A stretch of DNA of 38,255 nucleotides from Microbacterium sp. (GCA_029239635.1 JARBUN010000038.1:1-38255), one strand, 5' to 3'; counted from the first letter of the stretch, positions 1 to 12,679 are shown. The notes: generated by a model not told the origin, from the letters alone. Made by a program: numbers and translations.

Positions 1-933
1 TCGGTCACGGGCACCACGTACAACTACACCGCGAACCCCGACTATTGGAACAAGGACGCGGTGAAGTACCAGAACCTCACCATCAACGTCCTCGAGGACC
101 CGACCGCGACGCTCAACGCGATCCGCGCGGGTGAGGCCAACGGCGCGAAGATCGCCGACAACAACACGATCAGCGAGGTCGAGGGCGCCGGTTGGACGAT
201 CGAGTCCAATGAGCTGGACTTCCAGGGCCTGCTGCTGCTCGACCGCGCCGGCACGATGGCGCCCGAGCTCGCCGACGTGAAGGTCCGTCAGGCCATCAAC
301 ATGGCCTTCGACCGCGAGGCGCTGCTGCAGTCGCTGCAGACGGGCTACGGCACCGTGACCGAGCAGGTGTTCCCGAAGACCTCGGTCGCCTACGACGAGT
401 CGCTCGACAGCACGTACCCGTACGACCCCGCCGCCGCGAAGAAGCTCCTCGCCGACGCGGGCTACCCGAACGGCTTCACGCTGAACATGATGTCGACGCC
501 CGCGTTCCAGCAGACGTTCGACCTCGTCGCACAGCAGCTGTCGGACATCGGGATCACGGTCAACTACACCGACCCCGGCACCGGCAACTTCATCACCGAC
601 ATGCTCGCCCCGAAGTACCCGGCGACGTGGATGGCGCTGGAGCAGAACCCCGACTGGCAGCTGATCAACTTCATGATCGCCCCGGACGCGACCTTCAACC
701 CGTTCAAGTACGAGGACCCGAAGGTCGACGCGCTGATCTCGACGGTCCAGAACGGAACGCAGGACGAGTCGGACGCCGCGGTCAAGGAGCTGAACACCTA
801 CATGGTCGACCAGGCCTGGTTCGCCCCGTTCTTCCGCGTCCAGGGCACGTTCGCGACCGACGCGAACACGAACCTGGAGTTCTGGCCCACCAACGCCTAC
901 CCGTCGATCTTCGACTTCTCGCCGAAGAACTGA
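1..933 (+). CDS. ABC transporter substrate-binding protein, family 5 (3' part only)
   Basis: The C-terminal 310 residues of an extracellular solute-binding protein; the reading frame is open from base 1, so the signal peptide and N-terminal lobe lie outside the window. The segment NPDYWNKDAVKYQNLTI and the later KVRQAINMAFDREALL, followed by PYDPAAAKKLLADAGYPNGF, are typical of the SBP_bac_5 (DppA/OppA-like) fold. Family members bind peptides, nickel or, in many plant-associated actinobacteria, oligosaccharides. The permease and ATPase genes follow directly and five glycosidase-type genes come after them, so an oligosaccharide ligand is more likely here than a peptide (inference). The stop is followed by a 63-base gap with a purine-rich site before the first permease. 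Confidence 0.9.
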   Translation, partial: SVTGTTYNYTANPDYWNKDAVKYQNLTINVLEDPTATLNAIRAGEANGAKIADNNTISEVEGAGWTIESNELDFQGLLLLDRAGTMAPELADVKVRQAINMAFDREALLQSLQTGYGTVTEQVFPKTSVAYDESLDSTYPYDPAAAKKLLADAGYPNGFTLNMMSTPAFQQTFDLVAQQLSDIGITVNYTDPGTGNFITDMLAPKYPATWMALEQNPDWQLINFMIAPDATFNPFKYEDPKVDALISTVQNGTQDESDAAVKELNTYMVDQAWFAPFFRVQGTFATDANTNLEFWPTNAYPSIFDFSPKN

Positions 934-996
934 TCCGTCCGTCGGTCCGTCCGCGCCCCGGCGCGGGCGGGCCGGCCCGGGCCCCAGGGACCACAC

Positions 997-1938
997 ATGC
1001 TCGCATTCATCGTGCGCCGACTCCTCTCCGGTGTCGTGCTCATCGCCGTCATCTCCTTCCTCGCGTTCACCCTCCTCTACGCCGCGGGCGGCGACATCGC
1101 CCGTCGCATCCTCGGCGAGAACGCCACCGCCGAGACCGTCGCCAAGAAGACCGCCGAGCTGGGCCTGAACCGCCCCCTGCTCGCGCAGTACGGCGACTGG
1201 CTCTCCTCCGCCGTCACGGGCAACCTCGGCCGCAGCTGGTTCAACGGCGAGCTCGTCTCCGTGAGCGTCAGCGGTCGCCTCTCCGTCACCCTCTCGATCG
1301 TCATCGGCGCGACCCTCGTCTCGGCGATCCTCTCGATCCTCCTCGGCGTCCTCGCCGCCCGCCGCGGCGGCGTGATCGACGCCGGCGTCCAGTTCCTCTC
1401 GCTCGTCGGCTTCGCCGTGCCGGGCTTCCTCATCGCACTGCTTCTCGTGCTCGTCTTCGCGGTGAACCTCGGCTGGTTCAAGGCCACCGGCTACACGCCC
1501 CTCACCACCTCGTTCAGCGGGTGGGTGGCATCCGTCGTCCTCCCGATCGTCGCGCTCTCGATCGGCGCGATCGCCACCGTCGCGCAGCAGGTGCGCGGCT
1601 CGGTGATCGACGCCACCTCGCGCGACTACGTCCGCACCCTCCGGGCCCGCGGCCTCAGCGAGAACTCGGTCATCTACCGCCACGTCCTGCGCAACGCCGG
1701 CGGCCCCGCCCTCGCGGTGCTCGCCGTGCAGTTCGTCGGACTCCTCGGCGGCGCGGTGATCGTCGAGCAGATCTTCGCCATCCCCGGCATGGGCCAGCTC
1801 AGCGTCCGCGCCACCACGCAGGGCGACATCCCCGTCGTCATGGGCCTCGTGATCGCGTTCGCGATCATCGTCGTGGTGGTCAACCTCCTCATCGACCTGG
1901 CTCAGGCCGCTCTCAACCCGAAGGTGCGACTGTCATGA
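997..1938 (+). CDS. ABC transporter permease, DppB/OppB type
   Basis: A 313-aa inner-membrane permease of the dipeptide/oligopeptide/nickel class. It begins with an amphipathic start and a first membrane helix (residues about 9-30), then a long periplasmic segment, then several helices. The cytoplasmic EAA-type loop that docks on the ATPase is visible as SRDYVRTLRARGLSENSVIYRHVLRNA (written here in part: RDYVRTLRARGLSE). The C-terminus matches the BPD_transp_1 fold. The ATG at 997 has an AGGGA site about 7 bases upstream. Its stop codon overlaps the start of the next gene (ATGA at 1935), which points to translational coupling. It should pair with the permease half of the next protein. Confidence 0.93.
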   Translation: MLAFIVRRLLSGVVLIAVISFLAFTLLYAAGGDIARRILGENATAETVAKKTAELGLNRPLLAQYGDWLSSAVTGNLGRSWFNGELVSVSVSGRLSVTLSIVIGATLVSAILSILLGVLAARRGGVIDAGVQFLSLVGFAVPGFLIALLLVLVFAVNLGWFKATGYTPLTTSFSGWVASVVLPIVALSIGAIATVAQQVRGSVIDATSRDYVRTLRARGLSENSVIYRHVLRNAGGPALAVLAVQFVGLLGGAVIVEQIFAIPGMGQLSVRATTQGDIPVVMGLVIAFAIIVVVVNLLIDLAQAALNPKVRLS

Positions 1939-3800
1939 CCGCCATCGCCGTTCCCCCCACCGTCCCGGTCGCCCCGGTCCGCGTGGCGCTGTTCCGCCGC
2001 CTGACGCGGCGTCCCCTCGGACTGATCTCGCTCGGCTTCCTCGCGGTCATCGCCGTCCTGGCGGTCGTCGGCCCCCTCGTGGCCCCCCAGGACCCGAACT
2101 TCGCCGACATCCGCGCGATCCTGGCCAGCCCCTCCGGCGCTCACCTCCTCGGCACCGACGGCAGCGGTCGCGACGTGCTCTCGCGCCTGCTCGCGGCCAC
2201 GCAGACGAGCATCGCCGCGGCCCTCATCGCCCTCGTCGTGGCCGTCGTCCTCGGTGTGGTCAGCGGTTTGATCGCCGGCTACTACCAGGGGTGGTTCAAC
2301 ACCGCCGCCACGTGGGTCACCGAGCTGAACATGGCCCTCCCCGGCATCGTGGTGCTGCTGGCGGCGCGCGCCGTGCTCGGCCCCTCGGTCTGGCTGTCGA
2401 TGGTGATCTTCGGCATCCTGCTCGCCCCGGCCTACTTCCGCCTCGTCTACGCCTCGGTCACCGCGGTGCGCAGCGAGCTGTACGTCGACGCGGCGCGGGT
2501 GTCGGGTCTGAGCGACCTCCGCATCATCGGACGCCACGTCTTCTCGGTCGTGCGGGCGCCCATCATCATCCAGTCGGCGATCATCGCCGGCATCGCCATC
2601 GCGATCCAGTCGGGCCTGGAGTTCCTCGGCCTCGGCGACGTCAACGTCCCCACCTGGGGTTCGATGCTCACCGACGGGTTCAAGAACATCTACAAGAACC
2701 CCGTGCTGCTGGTGTGGCCCTCCCTCGCGATCGCCCTGACCTGCATCGCCCTCACGCTGCTCGCCAACGTGCTGCGCGACGAGCTCGAGCGCACCGTCAC
2801 CGTGCGGCGCCGTCGCCGCCGTGCGGTGCTCACCGCGACCGGGTCGATCGCCACCGCGACCACCTCCGTGGCGCTCGGCGGGGGCGACCTGACCGACCCC
2901 GACGAGATCCCCGAGGTCGCCGACGGCGATGTGATCGTGCACCGCGAGGACGCGCGCAGCAAGTCGACCGAACCGGTCCTGCGCGTCCGCGACCTGCGGG
3001 TCGGGTACGACCAGGCCGACGGCTCGCACATCGAGGTCGTCCACGGCGTCTCGCTCGACATCCGCAAGGGCGAGGTGCACGGGCTGATCGGCGAGTCGGG
3101 TTCCGGCAAGACGCAGACCGCGTTCGGCGTCCTGGGCCTGCTGCCCCGCGGCGGCTCCGTCACCGGCGGCACCATCTCGTTCGACGGCGTCGACCTGGCC
3201 GACGCCTCGGAGCGCGTGTACGCGGGTGTCCGCGGCAAGCGCATCGGGTACATCCCCCAGGAGCCGATGAGCAACCTCGACCCCGCCTTCACGATCGGGA
3301 GCCAGCTCGTCGAGCCGCTGCGCAAGCACCTGCACCTCTCCGCCAAGGACGCGCGGGAGCGTTCGCTCGACCTGCTCGCCCGGGTCGGCATCCCCGAGCC
3401 GAAGCGCACGTTCGACGCGTACCCGTTCGAGGTCTCGGGCGGAATGGCGCAGCGCGTGCTCATCGCCGGGGCGATCTCCACCGACCCCGAGCTGATCATC
3501 GCCGACGAGCCCACCACCGCTCTCGACGTGACCGTGCAGGCCGAGGTGCTCGAGCTGCTGCGCGATCTGCAGCAGGAGCGGCACATGGCGATGCTGCTCG
3601 TCACGCACAACTTCGGCGTCGTCGCCGACCTCTGCGACCGGGTCACGGTGATGCAGAACGGCCGCTTCGTCGAGCAGGGTCCCGTGCGGGCCATCTTCAA
3701 CGACGCGCAGCACCCGTACACGCGGGCGCTGCTGGACGCGATCCTCGACGAGGGTCCCGCGCGGCCGCCGCTCGGCGCCGAGAACGGAGTGGTGGCATGA
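1935..3800 (+). CDS. ABC transporter permease-ATPase fusion (DppC + DppD)
   Basis: A 621-aa fusion. Residues about 1-300 are a DppC-type permease: N-terminal helix, the LLGTDGSGRDVLSRLL segment typical of OppC_N proteins, and an EAA loop at SELYVDAARVSGLSDLRI. After an arginine-rich stretch and an acidic linker (about 290-345) comes an ABC ATPase with Walker A GESGSGKT at 386-393, signature VSGGMAQR from 500, Walker B LIIADEP around 520-526 and a VTHN switch histidine. The C-terminal HPYTRALLDAI is the oligopeptide-transporter tail. Such permease-ATPase fusions are known in actinobacterial oligopeptide-type transporters, so this is unlikely to be an assembly artefact; there is no internal stop or shift. 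It overlaps its neighbours by ATGA at both ends. Confidence 0.93.
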   Translation: MTAIAVPPTVPVAPVRVALFRRLTRRPLGLISLGFLAVIAVLAVVGPLVAPQDPNFADIRAILASPSGAHLLGTDGSGRDVLSRLLAATQTSIAAALIALVVAVVLGVVSGLIAGYYQGWFNTAATWVTELNMALPGIVVLLAARAVLGPSVWLSMVIFGILLAPAYFRLVYASVTAVRSELYVDAARVSGLSDLRIIGRHVFSVVRAPIIIQSAIIAGIAIAIQSGLEFLGLGDVNVPTWGSMLTDGFKNIYKNPVLLVWPSLAIALTCIALTLLANVLRDELERTVTVRRRRRRAVLTATGSIATATTSVALGGGDLTDPDEIPEVADGDVIVHREDARSKSTEPVLRVRDLRVGYDQADGSHIEVVHGVSLDIRKGEVHGLIGESGSGKTQTAFGVLGLLPRGGSVTGGTISFDGVDLADASERVYAGVRGKRIGYIPQEPMSNLDPAFTIGSQLVEPLRKHLHLSAKDARERSLDLLARVGIPEPKRTFDAYPFEVSGGMAQRVLIAGAISTDPELIIADEPTTALDVTVQAEVLELLRDLQQERHMAMLLVTHNFGVVADLCDRVTVMQNGRFVEQGPVRAIFNDAQHPYTRALLDAILDEGPARPPLGAENGVVA

Positions 3801-4627
3801 GCACCCCGCTGCTGACCATCGACGACCTCGTCGTCGAGTACCCCGGGAAGGGCTTCCGCGCGAAGCCGTTCCGGGCCCTCAAGGGCGTCTCGCTCGACAT
3901 CCTCCCCGGGGAGACCGTGGGCCTGGTGGGCGAGTCGGGGTCGGGCAAGACCACGCTCGGCCGTGCCGCCCTCGGCCTCGCCCCGGTGAGCGGGGGGAAG
4001 ATCACCTACGACGGACGCGACATCTCGCACCTCGGCCGTTCCGCGCGGCGCGCGCTGAGCTCCGAGATCCAGGTCGTCTTCCAGGACCCGTACTCATCGC
4101 TGAACCCCTCGATGACGGTCGAGCAGATCCTCATCGAGCCGCTCACGGTGGCCGGGGTGTCGGCATCCGATGCCAAGAAGCGGGTGCGCGACCTGCTCGA
4201 CCAGGTGGGGCTCCCGGGCGATGCCCGCAACCGCCTGCCGCGCGAGTTCTCGGGCGGCCAGCGTCAGCGCGTGGCCATCGCCCGCGCGCTCGCGCTGCAG
4301 CCGCGGCTCATCGTGTGCGACGAGCCGGTCTCGGCTCTCGACCTGTCGACGCAGGCGCGCGTGCTGGACCTGTTCATCGACATCCAGAACCGCACGGGAG
4401 TGGCGTACCTCTTCGTCACGCACGACCTCGCCGTCGTCCGTCACATCAGCCACCGCGTGGCCGTGATGTACAAGGGCGAGATCGTCGAGACCGGCGACGC
4501 GGACCGCGTCACCTCCGCCCCCGAGCACCCGTACACCCAGCGTCTCTTCATGGCCGCGCCCGTGCCCGACCCCGACCGCCAGGAAGAGCGTCGCGCCGCG
4601 CGGCGCGCCCTGCTGTCGGCATCCTGA
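3797..4627 (+). CDS. ABC transporter ATP-binding protein, DppF/OppF type
   Basis: A 276-aa cytoplasmic ATPase, the second nucleotide-binding subunit of the transporter. It shows Walker A GESGSGKTT, Q-loop region VVFQDPYSSLNPSMTV (typical of OppF/DppF), signature FSGGQRQRVAIARAL, Walker B LIVCDEPVSALD and switch VTHDLAVV. The oligopeptide-transporter C-terminal HPYTQRLFMAAPVPDP is present. The start ATG overlaps the stop of the permease-ATPase fusion by four bases. With the fused ATPase it would form the heterodimeric motor. The stop at 4625-4627 is followed by only 23 bases before the GH3 gene, so transporter and glycosidases are probably one transcript. Confidence 0.94.
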   Translation: MSTPLLTIDDLVVEYPGKGFRAKPFRALKGVSLDILPGETVGLVGESGSGKTTLGRAALGLAPVSGGKITYDGRDISHLGRSARRALSSEIQVVFQDPYSSLNPSMTVEQILIEPLTVAGVSASDAKKRVRDLLDQVGLPGDARNRLPREFSGGQRQRVAIARALALQPRLIVCDEPVSALDLSTQARVLDLFIDIQNRTGVAYLFVTHDLAVVRHISHRVAVMYKGEIVETGDADRVTSAPEHPYTQRLFMAAPVPDPDRQEERRAARRALLSAS

Positions 4628-4650
4628 CCCTCCCCACCGGAAAGACCACC

Positions 4651-7065
4651 GTGACTGCTACGCCCGCCACCGACCACCTCGTCCCGCTGCTCTCGGCGCT
4701 GACCCTCGAGCAGAAGGCCGCCCTGGTGCAGGGCGCCGACTTCTGGACCACCGTCCCCCTCCCCGAGATCGGGCTGCGGGCGATGACCCTCTCGGACGGT
4801 CCCGCGGGTGTCCGCGGACCCCGCTGGGACGAGCGCGAGCCCTCGCTCAACATGCCGTCGGGGTCGGCGCTGGCCGCCTCGTGGGACGTCGACCTCGCCT
4901 ACCGCTACGGCGCGGCCGCGGCATCCGAGGCTCGTCGCAAGGGTGTCGACGTCGTGCTCGGACCGACCATCAACCTGCACCGCTCCCCGCTCGGCGGGCG
5001 CCACTTCGAGTGCCTGAGCGAGGACCCCGAGCTCACCGCCGAGCTGGGCGCGGCGTACGTGCGCGGTCTGCAGGACAACGGCGTCGCCGCGACGCCGAAG
5101 CACTTCGTCGCGAACGACTCCGAGACCGACCGCTTCACCGTCGACGTGCAGGTCGACGAGCGGGCGCTCCGCGAGCTGTATCTCGCCCCCTTCGAGCGCA
5201 CGGTCGACGCCGGTGCGTGGTCGATCATGAGCTCGTACAACGCGGTGGACGGCGTGACGATGACCGAGAACGACCTTCTCGAGACGCCGCTGAACTCCGA
5301 GTGGGGCTTCGACGGCGTGGTCATCAGCGACTGGACCGCCGTGCGCTCGCTCGACGCCGTCGCCGCAGCGCAGGACCTCGCCATGCCCGGACCCGCTCCC
5401 GCGTGGGCCGACCTCGTCGACGCCGTCCGCGACGGCCGCGTGCAGGAAGCCGACCTCGACCGCAAGGTCCTGCGGCTGCTGCTGCTCGCCGAGCGCGTCG
5501 GCGCCCTCGAGGGCAGCAGCGCGATCGAGCCGACGGCTGTGGATGCCACCGAGTTCGCGCGCGAGTCGGCGATCGCCGGCACGGTGCTCCTGAGCAACGA
5601 CGGCATCCTCCCCCTCGACGGCGGGGCCGTGGCATCCCTCGCCGTCATTGGACAGAACGCGCGCGACGCACGGACCCAGGGCGGCGGCAGCGCGACCGTC
5701 ATCCCCGCGCACATCGTGTCTCCTCTCGCGGGCCTGCGCGACGCCTTCGGCGACGACCGGGTCGCCTTCGAGCTCGGCGCCGTGACGCAGGAGGGCGTGG
5801 CCGAGCTGCCGCTCTCGCAGATGCGCAACCCCGCCACCGGCGAGCCCGGCCTGCGGGTGCGATTCCTGGATGCCGCGGGCACCGAGCTGTTCGCCGAGGA
5901 CCGTCGGGCATCGGCCCTGGTGTGGTTCGGGGGCGACGCCCCGATCGAGGCCAGCCGCACCGTGGTCTTCGAGACCCTCTACACGCCGGAGCAGTCGGGC
6001 GCCATCGAGCTCGGCTTCGCCGGCGGCAACCCCGCGAGGATCTTCGTCGACGACGAGCTCGTGCTCGACGACAGCCCCGTCCTGGAGGGCACCGACCTGG
6101 GGGCAGCCTTCCTCAACCCGCCGTCCGTCACGGCCACCGTCGAGGTGGAGGCCGGCCGCGAGATCGCGGTGCGCGCCGAGTTCTCACGCGACGGCTCTGG
6201 AGCACTCTCCGGCGCGATGAGCGCGACCCTGGGCATCGCCCCCGAGCGCACCGACCCCGACGAGCTGATCGCCCGCGCCGTCGCCGCCGCCGAGGCCGCC
6301 GAGGTCGCCGTGGTCGTCGTGGGGACCAACTCCAAGGTCGAGTCCGAGGGCTACGACCGCACCTCTCTCGACCTGCCGGGCCGCCAGGACGACCTCGTGC
6401 GCGCCGTCGCACGGGCCAACCCCCGCACGATCGTGATCGTCAACGCGGGTTCCCCGGTCGTGCTCCCCTGGGCAGGCGACGTCGCCGCCGTCGTCCAGGG
6501 CTACTTCGGCGGGCAGGAGTTCGGCACCGCCCTCGCGGCGGTCCTCACCGGGACCGCCGAGCCCGGCGGGCGCCTGCCCACCACATGGCCGGCGCAGATG
6601 GCCGACGTGCCGGTGCTGGACGTCACCCCGACCGACGGCGCGCTCCGCTACGACGAGGGCATCCACGTCGGATACCGGGCCTGGCTGCGCGCCGACACCA
6701 CCCCCGCCTTCCCCTTCGGCCACGGCCTGGGCTATACGACCTGGTCGTGGGATGCCGCGGAGCGCGACGGAGACGACCTCGTGGTCCGCGTGACCAACAC
6801 CGGCGGGCGCGACGGCCGTCAGGTCGTCCAGGTCTACGCCGAGCGCGCCGACTCGGGCGTCGAGCGCCCCGCGCGCTGGCTCGTCGGCTTCGCCACGGTC
6901 ACCGCCGCCCCCGGCGAGAGCGTCGAAGCCCGCGTCTCGGTTCCCGCGCGGCGCCTCGCGCACTGGGACGGCGCGTGGATCACCGAGCCCGGCGACTACA
7001 CGCTGCGCGTGGGGGCCTCGGTCGTCGAGACCCCGCTCGACACGGTCTGGTCGGTGTCGGCGTGA
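4651..7065 (+). CDS. Glycoside hydrolase family 3 with PA14 insert (beta-glucosidase/beta-xylosidase type)
   Basis: An 804-aa, apparently cytoplasmic exo-glycosidase (no signal peptide). The GH3 TIM barrel fills about residues 1-290, including LSDGPAGVRG, the KHF(V)AND motif and the nucleophile Asp227 in VVISDWTAV. The alpha/beta sandwich follows and is interrupted by a PA14-like domain (about 395-530), as in Kluyveromyces BglI-type enzymes. The stretch KVESEGYDR places the acid/base at Glu564 or Glu566 (Glu564 and Glu566 are both in the motif). A fibronectin III-like domain closes the protein. The start is a GTG 23 bases after the ATPase stop; an alternative start further in would cut the barrel. 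Intracellular location next to an importer fits hydrolysis of imported oligosaccharides. The sugar specificity cannot be read from sequence. Confidence 0.92.
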   Translation: MTATPATDHLVPLLSALTLEQKAALVQGADFWTTVPLPEIGLRAMTLSDGPAGVRGPRWDEREPSLNMPSGSALAASWDVDLAYRYGAAAASEARRKGVDVVLGPTINLHRSPLGGRHFECLSEDPELTAELGAAYVRGLQDNGVAATPKHFVANDSETDRFTVDVQVDERALRELYLAPFERTVDAGAWSIMSSYNAVDGVTMTENDLLETPLNSEWGFDGVVISDWTAVRSLDAVAAAQDLAMPGPAPAWADLVDAVRDGRVQEADLDRKVLRLLLLAERVGALEGSSAIEPTAVDATEFARESAIAGTVLLSNDGILPLDGGAVASLAVIGQNARDARTQGGGSATVIPAHIVSPLAGLRDAFGDDRVAFELGAVTQEGVAELPLSQMRNPATGEPGLRVRFLDAAGTELFAEDRRASALVWFGGDAPIEASRTVVFETLYTPEQSGAIELGFAGGNPARIFVDDELVLDDSPVLEGTDLGAAFLNPPSVTATVEVEAGREIAVRAEFSRDGSGALSGAMSATLGIAPERTDPDELIARAVAAAEAAEVAVVVVGTNSKVESEGYDRTSLDLPGRQDDLVRAVARANPRTIVIVNAGSPVVLPWAGDVAAVVQGYFGGQEFGTALAAVLTGTAEPGGRLPTTWPAQMADVPVLDVTPTDGALRYDEGIHVGYRAWLRADTTPAFPFGHGLGYTTWSWDAAERDGDDLVVRVTNTGGRDGRQVVQVYAERADSGVERPARWLVGFATVTAAPGESVEARVSVPARRLAHWDGAWITEPGDYTLRVGASVVETPLDTVWSVSA

Positions 7066-8192
7066 ATCCGCTCGCCACGGAGCACCTGCACGGGCGCGCC
7101 GACGAGCGGATCGCCGACGCGGTCGCCCGGCTGGACGCCGCGCTCGCGGACGACCCCGAGCTGTCGTTCCAGGCGGCCGCGTTCCACCGCGGCGTCCCGG
7201 TGCTCGACGTCTGGGGCGGACGCCACCTCGGCGAGGACTCGGTGCTCGTACCGTTCTCGGTCACGAAGAACACCATCGGCATCACGATCGGTCTGCTCGT
7301 GGAGCGCGGTCTGCTCGACCTCGACGACCTCGTCGCCGATCACTGGCCCGAGTTCGCGGCGGCCGGAAAGCAGCGCGTCACGGTCCGGCAGCTCCTGTCG
7401 CACCAGGCGGGGCTCGCGCAGACCGATCCGCCGCTCGACCGCTTCGAGGCGCTCGACCAGTCCGTCGCGGCGGCACGGCTCGCCGCGACCCGGCCCCTCT
7501 GGCATCCGGGAAGCGCCTTCGGGTACCACGGGGTGACGATCGGCAACCTCGGCGCCGAGCTCATCCACCGGGTGACGGGCCGGACGATGCACGCGTTCTA
7601 CGAGGAGGAGATCCGTGCCCCGCACGACATCGACTTCTTCCTCGGTCTCCCCGCGGATCAGGAGCACCGCCGGGTCGACCTCCAGCCGATGACCCCGCCC
7701 GCCGCGGGCGTCGGAGACCGGCGACCGACCGCGCTCGGGGTCCGCGTGTTCGGCAGCGCTCCGCCGACGCCCGACTTCGCGAACGACCCGCGCAGCTGGC
7801 GTTACGGCCACCCGGCGACCTCGGGCACGGGCAGCGCGCGCGGAATCGCCCGCCTGCTCGCGGCCGCGGTCACCGGGGTCGAGGGCGCCGCGCCCTTCCT
7901 CTCGGCCGACACGGTCGCGCAGATCGGGCAGCAGCAGGTGCACGGCTACGACGAGGTGCTCGGTCAGCACGACCGCGCCCACGCGATCGTGTTCCAGAAG
8001 CCGACACCGGCCATGCCGTTCGGCGGCGTGAGCGCGTTCGGCCACGACGGCGCCGCGGGAGGCCTCGCGTGCGTCGACCCCGAGACGGGCATCGCATTCG
8101 CCTGGACCATCGCCCGCGGGGCGTGGCCCGGCGGCGGCGACCCCCGCGCGGTGGCCCTCGCCGCCGAGCTCGGCCGACTCTTCGCCGGCTGA
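7062..8192 (+). CDS. Serine hydrolase, beta-lactamase/class C fold (EstB-like)
   Basis: A 376-aa protein of the beta-lactamase-related family. The SxxK active-site motif is SVTK at residues 66-69 (PFSVTKN), followed by VTVRQLLSHQAGL, typical of EstB-like esterases and D-Ala-D-Ala-type hydrolases. A tyrosine in GYHGVTIGNL is the likely second catalytic residue, and GHDGAAGG near the C-terminus occupies the KTG position. There is no signal peptide, so it acts in the cytosol, unlike a true beta-lactamase. Its GTG start overlaps the GH3 stop (GTGA), so it is coupled to a glycosidase gene. In this setting removal of acyl groups (acetyl, feruloyl) from plant oligosaccharides is more plausible than antibiotic resistance, but that is inference. 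Confidence 0.86.
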   Translation: MNPLATEHLHGRADERIADAVARLDAALADDPELSFQAAAFHRGVPVLDVWGGRHLGEDSVLVPFSVTKNTIGITIGLLVERGLLDLDDLVADHWPEFAAAGKQRVTVRQLLSHQAGLAQTDPPLDRFEALDQSVAAARLAATRPLWHPGSAFGYHGVTIGNLGAELIHRVTGRTMHAFYEEEIRAPHDIDFFLGLPADQEHRRVDLQPMTPPAAGVGDRRPTALGVRVFGSAPPTPDFANDPRSWRYGHPATSGTGSARGIARLLAAAVTGVEGAAPFLSADTVAQIGQQQVHGYDEVLGQHDRAHAIVFQKPTPAMPFGGVSAFGHDGAAGGLACVDPETGIAFAWTIARGAWPGGGDPRAVALAAELGRLFAG

Positions 8193-8266
8193 GCCGTCCG
8201 TCCCTTCTCCCGCCGTCGCCCGCTGCACTCCGCCGGGCGGCGGCGGGGCCGAACCCCCCGAGGATC

Positions 8267-9786
8267 ATGACGACCACCCCCGCCCTCCCCAACCCGCTCA
8301 TCGCGGGCTTCCACCCCGACCCCTCGGCGGTCCGCGTCGGCGACGCGTGGTACCTCGCGACCTCGACGTTCGAATACCTTCCCGGCATCCCGATCCACCG
8401 CTCCACCGACTTCGTCGAGTGGGAGCTCATCGGCCACGTCGCCACGCGGCCCGGGCAGCTCGGCGTCGAGCACGTGCCGACCGCGGGCGGGGCATGGGCG
8501 CCGACGCTGCGGCACCGCGACGGGGTCTTCCACGTCGTGGTGACCGACGCGATGGGCCGCGGCATGCTGCACTTCACCGCGACCGACCCCGCGGGTCCGT
8601 GGAGCGACGGCGACCTCCTCACCGTCTCCGACGGGTCACGCTCGCTCGACGGCATCGACCCGGACATCGTGTGGGATGCAGCGGGCACGGCGTACATCAC
8701 CTACTCGGGGCTCGTCCTCGGCGGTGCGGACGCGGGCACGCACACCGGCATCCAGCAGGTCCGCGTCGACCTCGAGACGCACCGCGCGCTCGAGGAGCCG
8801 CGCTCGCTGTGGTCGGGGGTGGGAGGGATGTTCCCCGAGGCCCCGCACCTGTACGAGATCGACGGGCGCTGGTACCTGCTCATCGCCGAGGGCGGCACCG
8901 AGCGCGGTCACGGCGTCTCCCTCGCCCGCGCCGACACCCCCGAGGGGCCTTTCGAGGCGGCCCCGGGGAACCCGCTCGTCTCCGCACGCTCGACCACGCG
9001 TCCCGTGCAGAACACCGGTCACGGCGATCTCGTCACAGGCCCCGACGGCGAGTGGGTGTGCGTGCTGCTGGGCGTGCGCCCGCGCGGCATGACCCGCGCG
9101 TTCTCCGCACTCGGCCGGGAGACCTTCGTCACGCGCGTCGCCTGGCAGCCCGACGGGTGGCCCACGATCGACCCCGTTCCCCTGAACCCCCGCCCCGGCT
9201 CGCGTATCGAGGTCGCCTTCTCGCCCGAAACGCCGCTCGACGGCGAGTGGATCTCGGTCCGCGCGCTGCCGACCGACCACGCCGACCTCACCGCGCGGCC
9301 GGGCTGGATGCGCCTGGATGCCGACGGCTCGACGCTGGGCGATCCCCGCCCGGTGTTCGTCGGTCGACGCCAGGTGCACCTCGCCCAGCGCACCTCGGTC
9401 GAGGTCGACGTGTCCGCGGGGATCGGAGGTCTCGCCGTCCGCTACGACGAGCGCTTCCACGTCGAGGTCGAGGCGGGGGCGGGGGCGATCGTCGCCCGCG
9501 CCGTGGTCGGCGACCTCGTCCAGGAATGGCGCGCGCCCCTGACCGCACCCACGGCGACCCTGCACATCGACTGCGGGCCGGGCAGCTCCGCGGTGAGCTT
9601 CGCTCCCGCGATCCATGCGCTGCACCTCGCCGCCACCGTCGACGGGCAGCGCATCCCCCTGGCCGAGGTGGACGGGCGCTTCCTGTCGTCCGAGGTGACG
9701 GAGTCGTTCACCGGGCGCGTGATCGGCGTGTACGCACGAGAAGGCAGGATCGACGCGACCGCCTGGGTCGCCGAGGGAGACGACGA

Positions 9787-9790
<4 letters not shown>
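8267..9790 (+). CDS. Glycoside hydrolase family 43 (beta-xylosidase/alpha-L-arabinofuranosidase)
   Basis: A 507-aa enzyme with a five-bladed GH43 propeller followed by a beta-sandwich like the C-terminal domain of beta-xylosidases (about residues 320-507). The catalytic trio is visible: base Asp18 in HPDPS, pKa-modulating Asp131 in GIDPDI, and general acid Glu191 in FPEAPHLY. Their spacing matches characterised GH43 beta-xylosidases. No signal peptide is seen, so hydrolysis is intracellular. The ATG at 8267 has AGGATC just before it; the open frame extends upstream but lacks GH43 sequence there. The stop overlaps the start of the rhamnosidase gene (ATGA). Whether it is a xylosidase or an arabinofuranosidase cannot be decided from the motifs. 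Confidence 0.92.
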
Positions 9791-12630
<2,840 letters not shown>

Positions 12631-12679
12631 CACCCGGCATCCGCCCCTCCGACACCCCCCGTAGCCCCGAGGAGATTTC

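Noticed and set aside
1..4627. Dipeptide transporter (dppABCDF) as a specific call
   Set aside because: Family membership is clear but ligand cannot be read from it; the linked glycosidases point to oligosaccharides, so no dpp symbols were given.
7062..8192. Antibiotic-resistance beta-lactamase
   Set aside because: There is no signal peptide, the KTG motif is replaced by HDG, and the gene is coupled to glycosidases.
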